DNA of 35,077 nt from Clostridia bacterium. GTDB lineage: Bacteria; Bacillota; Clostridia; Oscillospirales; CAG-272. The stretch spans positions 1-35,077 of the forward strand of contig JAFTJZ010000056.1 in assembly GCA_017456145.1 (NCBI GenBank). Reading direction: 5' to 3'. The notes beneath the pieces were generated by a model. The model saw only the letters and a program-made list of their open reading frames with translations. It was not told where the DNA came from and ran no database searches. This document shows, piece after piece, positions 1 through 6,553 of the stretch (its first letter is position 1; each line of letters starts with the position of its first letter). A program made the position numbers and the translations under genes.

Positions 1-416
1 ACTTTGTGGAAGAAACCTATGAAGCGGGAATCGAGCTGTTCGGCACGGAGGTCAAGAGCGTCCGTGCGGGGACGGTCAACCTGAAGGATTCTTTCTGCAC
101 GATCGATGGGGGGGAGCTGTTTGTCTACCAGATGCATATCAGCCCCTATGAGCACGGAAATATATTCAACCGTGATCCGCTGCGCCCTAAAAAGCTGCTG
201 ATGCATAAAAAAGAGATTCTCAAGCTGTTCGGATTGGTTTCTCAAAAGGGCTATACCCTGATCCCGCTTCAATTGTATTTCAAGGGCTCTCACGTTAAGG
301 TAAAATTAGGGCTGTGCCGCGGTAAAAAGCTGTATGATAAACGCGACGCTGCTGCAGAGCGTGTTGCTAACCGTGACATCGACCGACGCTTAAAGGAACA
401 AAAATACGACGATTGA
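1..416 (+). CDS. smpB: SsrA-binding protein SmpB (5' end outside window)
   Basis: SmpB binds tmRNA (SsrA) and brings it to stalled ribosomes for trans-translation in the cytoplasm. The visible part is in frame from base 3 and opens with the family hallmark [17 protein letters not shown], followed by [10 protein letters not shown]. It ends with the basic tail containing [20 protein letters not shown], which in the family reaches into the decoding centre. About 138 residues are visible against roughly 150-160 for full proteins, so only the first 15-20 residues are missing. An in-frame GTG at base 6 is an internal valine codon, not the start. A strong terminator follows directly. No ssrA RNA gene is seen between this gene and dxs, although the two are often neighbours in Firmicutes. 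Confidence 0.95.
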   Translation, partial: FVEETYEAGIELFGTEVKSVRAGTVNLKDSFCTIDGGELFVYQMHISPYEHGNIFNRDPLRPKKLLMHKKEILKLFGLVSQKGYTLIPLQLYFKGSHVKVKLGLCRGKKLYDKRDAAAERVANRDIDRRLKEQKYDD

Positions 417-421
417 CTTTG

Positions 422-452
422 AAAAAAGGGCTTGTCATTGGAGCCCTTTTTT
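422..452 (+). terminator. Rho-independent terminator after smpB
   Basis: A perfect 11-bp stem, AAAAAAGGGCT (422-432) with AGCCCTTTTTT (442-452), closes a 9-nt loop and ends in a T run. It lies 6 nt after the smpB stop. Confidence 0.9.
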
Positions 453-504
453 CACGTTTTTTCTCCTAATATGACGCAAAAAGCTACTTTTTCGACGACA
501 CCCC

Positions 505-533
505 TTGATTTTTCGTCGCAGGTGTGATATACT
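505..533 (+). promoter_or_regulatory. SigmaA-type promoter of the dxs operon
   Basis: TTGATT (505-510), a 17-bp spacer and TATACT (528-533), with an extended -10 TGA directly before the -10 box. It sits about 65 bp ahead of the dxs start, after the smpB terminator. Confidence 0.8.
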
Positions 534-600
534 TAATATCATTACATTTACTTATACATACTGATAGATAGAAAGACTTTAGAAAGGAACGGACATTGCC

Positions 601-2523
601 ATGTCAGAGGAAACTACGCCGATCGTTGCAGCAATACTCCCGAGCATCAAGGATTCACGGGATGTAAAAAACATTCCCGTCGAGCAATTACCGACGTTAT
701 GTCATGAAATCCGAAAGACTTTGGTGGAGAAGGTTACAAAATGCGGTGGTCATCTGGCCTCCAATCTTGGTGTTGTCGAGCTGACCGTTGCGATTCATCG
801 GGTATTTGATTCCTTACACGACCATATTATTTTTGACGTTGGCCATCAGAGCTACGTCCATAAAATGCTGACGGGAAGGTGCGATCAGTTTGACTCTTTG
901 CGTCGTCCCGGCGGTCTTTCCGGCTTTCCCAAGCGGGAGGAAAGTCCTCACGATGCATTCGGCACAGGCCACGCCTCCACCTCGCTGTCTGCCGGACTCG
1001 GGTTTGCGCAAGCGGACCTGCTGGATGGAAAAGACGATTTTACCATTGTGGTTCTTGGCGACGGCGCATTTACCGGCGGGATGATCCATGAGGCGCTCAA
1101 CAATTGCAGCAGCGATCTCAAGCTGATTTTGATCATCAATGAAAACGAAATGTCGATCTCAAAAAACATCGGACATTTTGCGCAGGAGCTTGCACAGCTG
1201 CGCTCCCGTCCCGCTTATCTTCGTACAAAGACCGCGGTGGAAAAGATCCTTGAGCATATTCCGTTGATCGGAAAACCGACAAGGCGCTTGGTCAGCGGAG
1301 TGAAAAATGCTGTCAAGGAATCTTTGTATGGTAGTAATTATTTTGAGAATATGGGACTTCGTTATCTGGGGCCTGCGGACGGAAACAATCTTTCCGAGGT
1401 AGAGACACTTTTGCGTCGTGCCAAAAATGGCAATCGGGCCTGTGTCATTCATCTGAAAACCGTCAAGGGCAAAGGATATGAACCTGCTATGCGCGCCCCT
1501 TCGCAGTATCATGCGCTGCCGCCCGCGCGTACGGGAGATACCGCAGCACAAAATGAAACCACTCTTACTTTTTCACAGACGTTTGGGCAGACACTGACCG
1601 CGCTTGCCTCCAAGGATGAGCGACTCTGTGCCATTACGGCTGCCATGCAGCATGGGACAGGCTTGATTCCTTTTGCCAAGGCATATCCGAACCGCTTGTT
1701 TGACGTAGGAATCGCCGAGGAACACGCCGTTACCTTTGCGGCGGGGCTGTGCGCCCAAGGATATCATCCGGTGGTCGCTATTTATTCGACATTTTTGCAA
1801 CGGTCGTACGATAATATTTTGCATGATGTCGCTTTGCAAAAATTGCCCGTTATGTTCTGCATCGATCGCGCAGGCTTGAATGCTGCTGACGGTCCGACAC
1901 ATCACGGCATCTTTGACGTTGCCTTTCTCATGCACGTACCCGGGATGCGCATCTATGAGCCATACAACACACAGCGACTCTCCGAGCTTTTGTGCGCATT
2001 GCAAGCGGAGGGATACTCATCTCCCGTAGCGATCCGCTATCCTTCGGGAAAAGATGATCTCACTCTGACAGCGCATTTTTCGCCCGACAAGCGATTTTCT
2101 CTTGCGACGGGCTCCTATTGCGACTTCGACCCCGAAACGCCGCCAAGCACCCTTATTTTGACTTACGGGCGCATCTGTGGTGAGGCGATCCGCGCAAAGA
2201 ATCAATACAAGTCTCCCGAACGTGTGGGGATCGTATATATAGAAAAATTATTCCCCCACGAAGAGCTCCTGGAATATCTTGATCGCATTCTTCGACAAAA
2301 TCATCCACCGAAAAAGTTGATTTTCTTGGAAGAGGGCATCCTTCGCGGTGGACTTGCCATGAATCTATCCTTTGCGCTGCAAGAGCGCCTTGCTGCCAAG
2401 ATGCTGCCTGACATTCGTACCCTTGCCATCCGTGACAGCTTTTGTGTCCAGACGGAGAACGAGCCGATCTTCGCCACGGCGCGGATCGACGCAGCGAGCA
2501 TTCTTTATGAGCTTGAGCATTGA
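601..2523 (+). CDS. dxs: 1-deoxy-D-xylulose-5-phosphate synthase
   Basis: Condenses pyruvate and glyceraldehyde 3-phosphate, with thiamine diphosphate, into DXP, the first step of the MEP pathway to isoprenoids and a feed into thiamine and pyridoxal synthesis. The 640-residue length is normal. DVGHQSY lies near residue 79, the thiamine-diphosphate and Mg-binding GDGAFTGGMIHEALNN near 153, the catalytic glutamate region GIAEEHAVTFAAG near 370, and a C-terminal transketolase domain from about 500. The start ATG follows AGAAAGGA at a usable distance. It has its own promoter and is followed after 15-18 nt by the acetyltransferase gene, so the two probably share a transcript. Cytoplasmic. Confidence 0.97.
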   Translation: MSEETTPIVAAILPSIKDSRDVKNIPVEQLPTLCHEIRKTLVEKVTKCGGHLASNLGVVELTVAIHRVFDSLHDHIIFDVGHQSYVHKMLTGRCDQFDSLRRPGGLSGFPKREESPHDAFGTGHASTSLSAGLGFAQADLLDGKDDFTIVVLGDGAFTGGMIHEALNNCSSDLKLILIINENEMSISKNIGHFAQELAQLRSRPAYLRTKTAVEKILEHIPLIGKPTRRLVSGVKNAVKESLYGSNYFENMGLRYLGPADGNNLSEVETLLRRAKNGNRACVIHLKTVKGKGYEPAMRAPSQYHALPPARTGDTAAQNETTLTFSQTFGQTLTALASKDERLCAITAAMQHGTGLIPFAKAYPNRLFDVGIAEEHAVTFAAGLCAQGYHPVVAIYSTFLQRSYDNILHDVALQKLPVMFCIDRAGLNAADGPTHHGIFDVAFLMHVPGMRIYEPYNTQRLSELLCALQAEGYSSPVAIRYPSGKDDLTLTAHFSPDKRFSLATGSYCDFDPETPPSTLILTYGRICGEAIRAKNQYKSPERVGIVYIEKLFPHEELLEYLDRILRQNHPPKKLIFLEEGILRGGLAMNLSFALQERLAAKMLPDIRTLAIRDSFCVQTENEPIFATARIDAASILYELEH

Positions 2524-2541
2524 TGCTCTCGGAGTGAAATG

Positions 2542-3327
2542 ATGTATACGAAAGATTATTTGATCCGCCAGATCAAAGCAATGGGAATTTTACCGAACGA
2601 TACCGTGCTGATCCACACCTCGATGCATGCCGTCGGACATCTTGAGAACGGAGCTGACGATGTGATCGATGCCTTTCTCGAATGCCTTGATGAAGGATTG
2701 TTTCTGGTGCCGACACATACATGGGCAAGTGTCGGTGCCAATCAGCCTGTCTACGATGTCAGAACCACCGTTCCGTGCATCGGTACACTCCCACGCGTTG
2801 CCGCCTTTCGCAAGGATGGCGTGCGCTCGCTGCATCCCACGCATTCCATCTGGGCAAGTGGAATCGGTGCTGAAGATTTTATTAAAAATGAGGAAAACGC
2901 CCCCACACCCGGTTATCCCGGGTTCGCTTGGGAAAAGCTTGGAAGGATCGGTGCAAAAATTCTTTTGATCGGTGTCGGAAATGACAAAAATACGTTTATC
3001 CACGCCGTTGAGGAGCTTGCGGATATTCCGGATCGCTTGCGAAAGGATCCGTACAAGGTCACCATCTACGATCAGAACGGTAACTGCTCAAGCCACCTGT
3101 TTTCCGGACATTATTGCAGTCGATCAAAAGATGTTTCCGCACAATTTGTCAACTTCGAAAAGCCTTTGATCGAGCTCGGCGCACAGACCTTTGGACAGCT
3201 TGGCGACGCAACCGTCCGCATTGTCGATGCAAGAGCGTGTCGTGATATCATTCTGAAAATATGTTCTCGCGCCGATCGTGATCTTTGCATCGAGCGCATG
3301 GATATCCCGCGAGAATGGTACATCTGA
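2542..3327 (+). CDS. AAC(3)/YokD-family N-acetyltransferase
   Basis: A member of the antibiotic N-acetyltransferase fold, which moves acetyl groups from acetyl-CoA to amines such as the 3-amino group of aminoglycosides. Family signatures are HTSMHAVGHLENGADDVIDAF near the N-terminus, GTLPRVAAFRKDGVRSLHPTHS near residues 80-103, and LLIGVGNDKNTFIHAVEE in the second half. About 261 residues is normal. Two adjacent ATGs exist (2539 and 2542). The second is preferred because GGAG (2531-2534) is then 7 nt away instead of 4. The gene follows dxs by about 18 nt and ends at a hairpin. Housekeeping placement and the lack of any mobile element argue against an acquired resistance gene; the real substrate is unknown. 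Confidence 0.85.
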   Translation: MYTKDYLIRQIKAMGILPNDTVLIHTSMHAVGHLENGADDVIDAFLECLDEGLFLVPTHTWASVGANQPVYDVRTTVPCIGTLPRVAAFRKDGVRSLHPTHSIWASGIGAEDFIKNEENAPTPGYPGFAWEKLGRIGAKILLIGVGNDKNTFIHAVEELADIPDRLRKDPYKVTIYDQNGNCSSHLFSGHYCSRSKDVSAQFVNFEKPLIELGAQTFGQLGDATVRIVDARACRDIILKICSRADRDLCIERMDIPREWYI

Positions 3328-3328
3328 A

Positions 3329-3367
3329 CAAAAGCAAGGTATGGGAATTACCCGCACCTTGCTTTTG
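3329..3367. terminator. Hairpin between convergent acetyltransferase and sigma genes
   Basis: A perfect 12-bp stem, CAAAAGCAAGGT (3329-3340) with ACCTTGCTTTTG (3356-3367). It lies between two convergent genes and probably serves both strands, although the T run is short on each side. Confidence 0.6.
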
Positions 3368-3372
3368 CTTAT

Positions 3373-4686
3373 TTATAGAATATAATCCGTGATACAATCG
3401 TACCAGTGAACGTAGGTCACCCCGTTGATGGTTATTCGCTCATTTTCGGGAAAGAGCTCTGACCACGGTTTGCCGTTGCGCTGCATGCCCCAGCTCTCGT
3501 CGTCGCGGTTATAGCGGCGCCACAGCACAGTCTTTCCGTTTTGGTCGATGTATTGCTCGCTTGCTACGCCTTCGTTATAGGTCTCAATGTCAACAACACA
3601 AACTGTGTCGTAGCGCTTTTGACCGATGGTAACGGTGTATCTGCCCACGACATCGAGCAAAAACGGTTTATCCTTTGCCGTGATGTTGTTGCCGTCGCGA
3701 GTAATATCACCTTTTGGAAGGAGATGGATCTCGTTTCCACAGTTGTCCTCGCCGAATCCCCAGTTATTGAGAAAGGCATCTCCGTCAAGGAAGGTGTAAC
3801 AGCGCTTGATCCCGCCTTGGGTATGACTTTCGGCGAGCAGACGGCAATGGGTATCCGTCAGCTGAGCGATCAACCGTCGCTCCACGGGATTTTGCCGATC
3901 GGCGCGGTTACATTCCATGGGATCGTATTCGGTGGCGACAATCTCCACGCCTTCAATGCCGTGAACCTCGGCCTTTCCGACGACCTGCAAATAGCAGCAC
4001 TCGGTGCGGCGCTTTTCCGGGAAATCATACATTGCCCAAGTGAGCTTTTCTCCGAGTCGCGGGACGATAAACCAACCCATGATCTCTTCCCAATGTAAGG
4101 GGAAGGGCGGCAAAGAAGATGCGGTAATTTCATATTCGGGAATCATATCGGGTAATTTTTTCATCATGGTTACTCCTAAATTTTCGTTTTGACTTGAGGG
4201 GATGGGGAAAAAGGGATATTGCGCTCGAAATTTTTCTTTGGCGTAAAATAACCGACTCTTCACCGTGCCGATGGGAATGTCCAGCCGATGCGAAATTTCC
4301 TCAAGAGACAAATCCTTATAATAGGACAGATAAAGGATCTCCCGATCCTTTCGGTCAAGGCGGGACAGTGTTTCGCTGACCGTACTGCGCTCACGTGCAC
4401 CAAGAAGGGGAGTGTCAAGAACGCCGATATCGATGCGATCGCTCGGAATATACGGCTCGCTGCCACGTTTGCGATAATAGTCCGTGCATTTTCGTCTTGC
4501 TATACTGAGGATCCAGCTTTTGAAGACCGCTTCATTTCTCAGCGTATCACATTTACGATATGCGCTCAGGCAGCACTCTTGCATGATGTCCTGCGCGTCG
4601 TGCACATTGGCGATCTTGAATTTTATAAATCGCTCCAGAGCGCCGCGGCAATCCTCAAGCAACACGGTAAAGCGTTCATTATCCAA
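3373..4686 (-). CDS. ECF sigma factor with long C-terminal domain
   Basis: Residues 1 to about 160 are a complete ECF (group 4) sigma factor. Region 2 includes ANVHDAQDIMQECCLSAYRKC and FKSWILSIARRKCTDYYRKR; region 4 includes LSRLDRKDREILYLSYYKDLS and LEEISHRLDIPIGTVKSRL. Residues 174-437 form a further domain, rich in Trp, Cys and acidic residues, that I do not recognise. The TTG start (4686) is supported by GAGGAG 8 nt upstream and by the absence of an ATG nearby. No anti-sigma gene with a membrane segment is adjacent, so the extra domain is the natural candidate for control, as in other ECF groups with C-terminal extensions. At the junction, TTAGGAGT (minus strand, 4172-4179) precedes ATGATG at M174/M175, so the C-terminal part may also be made alone or may once have been a separate gene. 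A cre-like palindrome and an ECF-like promoter lie upstream. Confidence 0.85.
   Translation of the reverse strand: MDNERFTVLLEDCRGALERFIKFKIANVHDAQDIMQECCLSAYRKCDTLRNEAVFKSWILSIARRKCTDYYRKRGSEPYIPSDRIDIGVLDTPLLGARERSTVSETLSRLDRKDREILYLSYYKDLSLEEISHRLDIPIGTVKSRLFYAKEKFRAQYPFFPIPSSQNENLGVTMMKKLPDMIPEYEITASSLPPFPLHWEEIMGWFIVPRLGEKLTWAMYDFPEKRRTECCYLQVVGKAEVHGIEGVEIVATEYDPMECNRADRQNPVERRLIAQLTDTHCRLLAESHTQGGIKRCYTFLDGDAFLNNWGFGEDNCGNEIHLLPKGDITRDGNNITAKDKPFLLDVVGRYTVTIGQKRYDTVCVVDIETYNEGVASEQYIDQNGKTVLWRRYNRDDESWGMQRNGKPWSELFPENERITINGVTYVHWYDCITDYIL
4172..4179 (-). promoter_or_regulatory. Internal ribosome-binding site inside the sigma gene
   Basis: On the minus strand TTAGGAGT lies 7 nt before the ATG of M175 (4164) and 4 nt before that of M174 (4167), exactly at the boundary between the sigma domain and the C-terminal domain. 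Initiation here would give a free domain of about 263 residues (4164 down to 3373). Confidence 0.5.
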
Positions 4687-4717
4687 AGTATCATCTCCTC
4701 AAATTTTCAGGTTTTTG

Positions 4718-4731
4718 TGAAAACGTTTTCA
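4718..4731. promoter_or_regulatory. cre-like 14-bp palindrome ahead of the sigma gene
   Basis: TGAAAACGTTTTCA is a perfect palindrome that fits the catabolite-responsive-element pattern TGWAARCGYTWNCA, bound by CcpA or other LacI-family repressors. It sits just after the predicted -10 and about 30 bp before the TTG start, a place suited to repression. Confidence 0.55.
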
Positions 4732-4737
4732 TAAATA

Positions 4738-4766
4738 TAGACGAATTAAAAATGAAAAAGGTTCAA
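4738..4766 (-). promoter_or_regulatory. Candidate ECF-type promoter of the sigma gene
   Basis: On the minus strand TTGAAC (4766-4761), 17 nt and then CGTCTA (4743-4738). GAAC in the -35 and CGTC in the -10 are typical of ECF promoters, which often drive their own sigma gene. A sigmaA reading would need TATATT with an unfavourable 21-nt spacer. Confidence 0.4.
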
Positions 4767-4772
4767 TTTTCG

Positions 4773-4815
4773 AAAAAAATTGCCGCCCACAACCGTACTA
4801 CGGAAAGGGCGGCAA
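4773..4815 (-). terminator. Terminator after the DtxR-family gene
   Basis: On the minus strand a 9-bp perfect stem, TTGCCGCCC (4815-4807) with GGGCGGCAA (4788-4780), is followed by seven T residues. It separates the DtxR-family gene from the sigma gene promoter. Confidence 0.9.
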
Positions 4816-4832
4816 AATCGATCTCATGAATG

Positions 4833-5204
4833 TCAGGCATCTTCACACTGCAAATATTCCTTAAGCTTTTGAAAGGAAACGTCACTGATGACGTGCTCAA
4901 TACGGCAAGCATCCTCCGCAGCAGTTTCATCGTCCACGCCGAGCTTCACCAGCAGGCAGGTCAGAACGCGATGACGCTCCAATATTTTTGCGGCGATCTC
5001 TTTGCCTTGTTCGGTCAAAATGATGTAGCCGTTTTGATCCACGATAATGTTGCCGTTTTTCTTCAGAAGACCCATTGCACGGCTGACACTGGGCTTGGAA
5101 TAGCCGGTATGATGCACGACATCGATTGCGCGAAGTGCACCTTGTTTCTGTGTAAGAACAAGAATACTCTCCAGATACATTTCGGCAGACTCTGTGTTAT
5201 GCAT
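4833..5204 (-). CDS. DtxR/MntR-family metal-dependent repressor
   Basis: A 123-residue metal-sensing transcriptional repressor. The N-terminal winged helix shows AEMYLESILVLTQKQGALRAIDVV and SKPSVSRAMGLLKKNG; the metal-binding and dimerization part shows LERHRVL and ACRIEHVISD. The pattern C-x-x-E-H with an upstream His matches the primary site of the iron-type DtxR/IdeR proteins (Cys102, Glu105, His106, His79) rather than MntR, which has Glu at the Cys position. No SH3-like third domain is present. The start at 5204 is chosen because GGAGGT (5215-5220) lies 10 nt upstream; a longer open frame to 5246 lacks this support. It follows the XRE gene by 42 nt, probably in the same transcript, and ends at a strong terminator. 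Confidence 0.9.
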   Translation of the reverse strand: MHNTESAEMYLESILVLTQKQGALRAIDVVHHTGYSKPSVSRAMGLLKKNGNIIVDQNGYIILTEQGKEIAAKILERHRVLTCLLVKLGVDDETAAEDACRIEHVISDVSFQKLKEYLQCEDA

Positions 5205-5246
5205 AAATGTGGAAACCTCCGATCCAAATGAAAAATGTAAAATCAA

Positions 5247-6347
5247 TCAATTTTCGCTGTTCTTGACAGAATTGATCAGATCACGCATATCCGCACGATC
5301 CATCAGGGGGGCGTAGAGACGAGCGCAGGTTTCTTCCAGATACGTCATCTGGCTCTCCACCTTTTTCTCGTATCCGGCACCGCCGCGCTCCGCACGGCTG
5401 ACGGTATACCCATGAAGCATAGGAGAGGTGTGGGTGTACACCTCGGGCAGGGCGTCATATGCCTTGGCATGTACAAAGGCAAGCTTGAGCTGCTCGATGG
5501 CAGCATCGGGATTCTCAGTCATCACATAGCGGTTTGCCAGCCAAAAACGGAAATCACTCAGATGATAGTGGAAGAAACCGTAATCATCCTCGGGGATAAG
5601 CTGCTCAATGACGGAAATTGCACGGCGCAGATATCCGAGCTGATCGACACGGTTGAAGGAGGTGTCCTCAAGGGCAATGTGGCGAACCTGAATCAAAAGA
5701 CTCTCCAGTGTCTCCGCAAGCGCGCGGCGGCTGTATTCCAAACGAACGTCACTGCCTGACTCAAAGAGCATGGCGATCATCTGGTTCTTGGTGCGAAAGG
5801 CGGAGGGGAAATTGGAGAGCATACGGATCGCGCTCTCGTCATCGTTGTCAAAATAATACAGCTGCGAGAGAATGTCCATCGCATGATAGCGAATGTCTTC
5901 ATCGGGACAATTCTGAAGAATGTGGTTGCAGGTGCGCTTGAGCTCGAGCTTGTGTGCCACATAACCGTCCTCTACCGACGGATCTGCGCAAAGATAGTCG
6001 GTGTAGAGTTTCATGATACGGAAATCATCCGGATATTCCATATACGCCTTTTGAACCAACGCATATTTTGCATCAATATCATCCTGCGCCTCAAGCTCGG
6101 CGTAGCTTTTCAAGTATTGTTGAATATCGGATTCGCGACGGGCTACGTTCACACCGAGGATCTCATCCGTAGTTACGCGAAAGAAATTCGCCAAGGGAAC
6201 GATGACGGAAATATCGGGCAGGGAATCACCGCGTTCCCATTTACTTACCGCCTGACAAGACAGCCCGAGATGAGCCGCCAGCGCCTCCTGTGTGATCTTG
6301 CGCTCCCGGCGCATTTTCTTGATATTATCACCGATTATAGTACTCAT
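5247..6347 (-). CDS. XRE-family regulator with TPR-like C-terminal region
   Basis: A 366-residue transcriptional regulator. Residues 5-60 form a classic helix-turn-helix (IGDNIKKMRRERKITQEALAAHLGLS then QAVSKWERGDSLPDISVIV). The remaining ~290 residues are helical and resemble the TPR-like repeats found in large XRE regulators of Clostridia, which often sense a peptide or protein partner. The ATG at 6347 has GGAGG about 10 nt upstream. Ahead of it lie a candidate sigmaA promoter and a 20-bp perfect palindrome, suggesting autoregulation. The DtxR-type gene follows directly. No small peptide gene or exporter partner is seen nearby, so the signal is unknown. Confidence 0.85.
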   Translation of the reverse strand: MSTIIGDNIKKMRRERKITQEALAAHLGLSCQAVSKWERGDSLPDISVIVPLANFFRVTTDEILGVNVARRESDIQQYLKSYAELEAQDDIDAKYALVQKAYMEYPDDFRIMKLYTDYLCADPSVEDGYVAHKLELKRTCNHILQNCPDEDIRYHAMDILSQLYYFDNDDESAIRMLSNFPSAFRTKNQMIAMLFESGSDVRLEYSRRALAETLESLLIQVRHIALEDTSFNRVDQLGYLRRAISVIEQLIPEDDYGFFHYHLSDFRFWLANRYVMTENPDAAIEQLKLAFVHAKAYDALPEVYTHTSPMLHGYTVSRAERGGAGYEKKVESQMTYLEETCARLYAPLMDRADMRDLINSVKNSEN

Positions 6348-6374
6348 CTTATCTCAAACCTCCATATGTCCGTC

Positions 6375-6404
6375 ATAACACGTATGCAACTAGGGACACG
6401 TCAA
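6375..6404 (-). promoter_or_regulatory. Candidate promoter of the XRE-DtxR pair
   Basis: On the minus strand TTGACG (6404-6399), 18 nt and TGTTAT (6380-6375). The -35 is good and the -10 is 4 of 6. Confidence 0.5.
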
Positions 6405-6424
6405 TATACTTATATATAAGTATA
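6405..6424. promoter_or_regulatory. 20-bp perfect palindrome, candidate XRE operator
   Basis: A perfect 20-bp inverted repeat with half site TATACTTATA abuts the -35 of the XRE promoter. Position and symmetry fit an autoregulatory operator, but the AT-only core could also be chance. Confidence 0.4.
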
Positions 6425-6524
6425 ACAGATTTTTGAAAATTTGCAAGCACTTTTGCTGATTTTTTTTGCAAAACGCTCTGTTTTTTTCAAAATTTTCGTA
6501 TTTTCGTGATAAACCAACCAAATA

Positions 6525-6553
6525 TGCGGGTAAGTCAACAAAACTTACCCGCA
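6525..6553 (-). terminator. Hairpin at the end of clpC
   Basis: An 11-bp perfect stem, TGCGGGTAAGT (6553-6543 on the minus strand) with ACTTACCCGCA (6535-6525), overlaps the clpC stop codon. The following sequence is only moderately T-rich, so this is a weak terminator or an mRNA 3' end stabiliser. Confidence 0.5.

Noticed and set aside
417-600. ssrA (tmRNA) gene next to smpB
   Set aside because: The gap is only 184 bp, taken up by a terminator and the dxs promoter, and no tRNA-like ends are seen.
2542-3327. Acquired aminoglycoside resistance gene
   Set aside because: Family membership alone does not show resistance; the gene sits in a housekeeping operon without any mobile element.
3541-4098. 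Plus-strand 185-codon open frame inside the sigma gene
   Set aside because: It is the antisense shadow of the sigma factor C-terminal domain, with no ribosome site and no family features.
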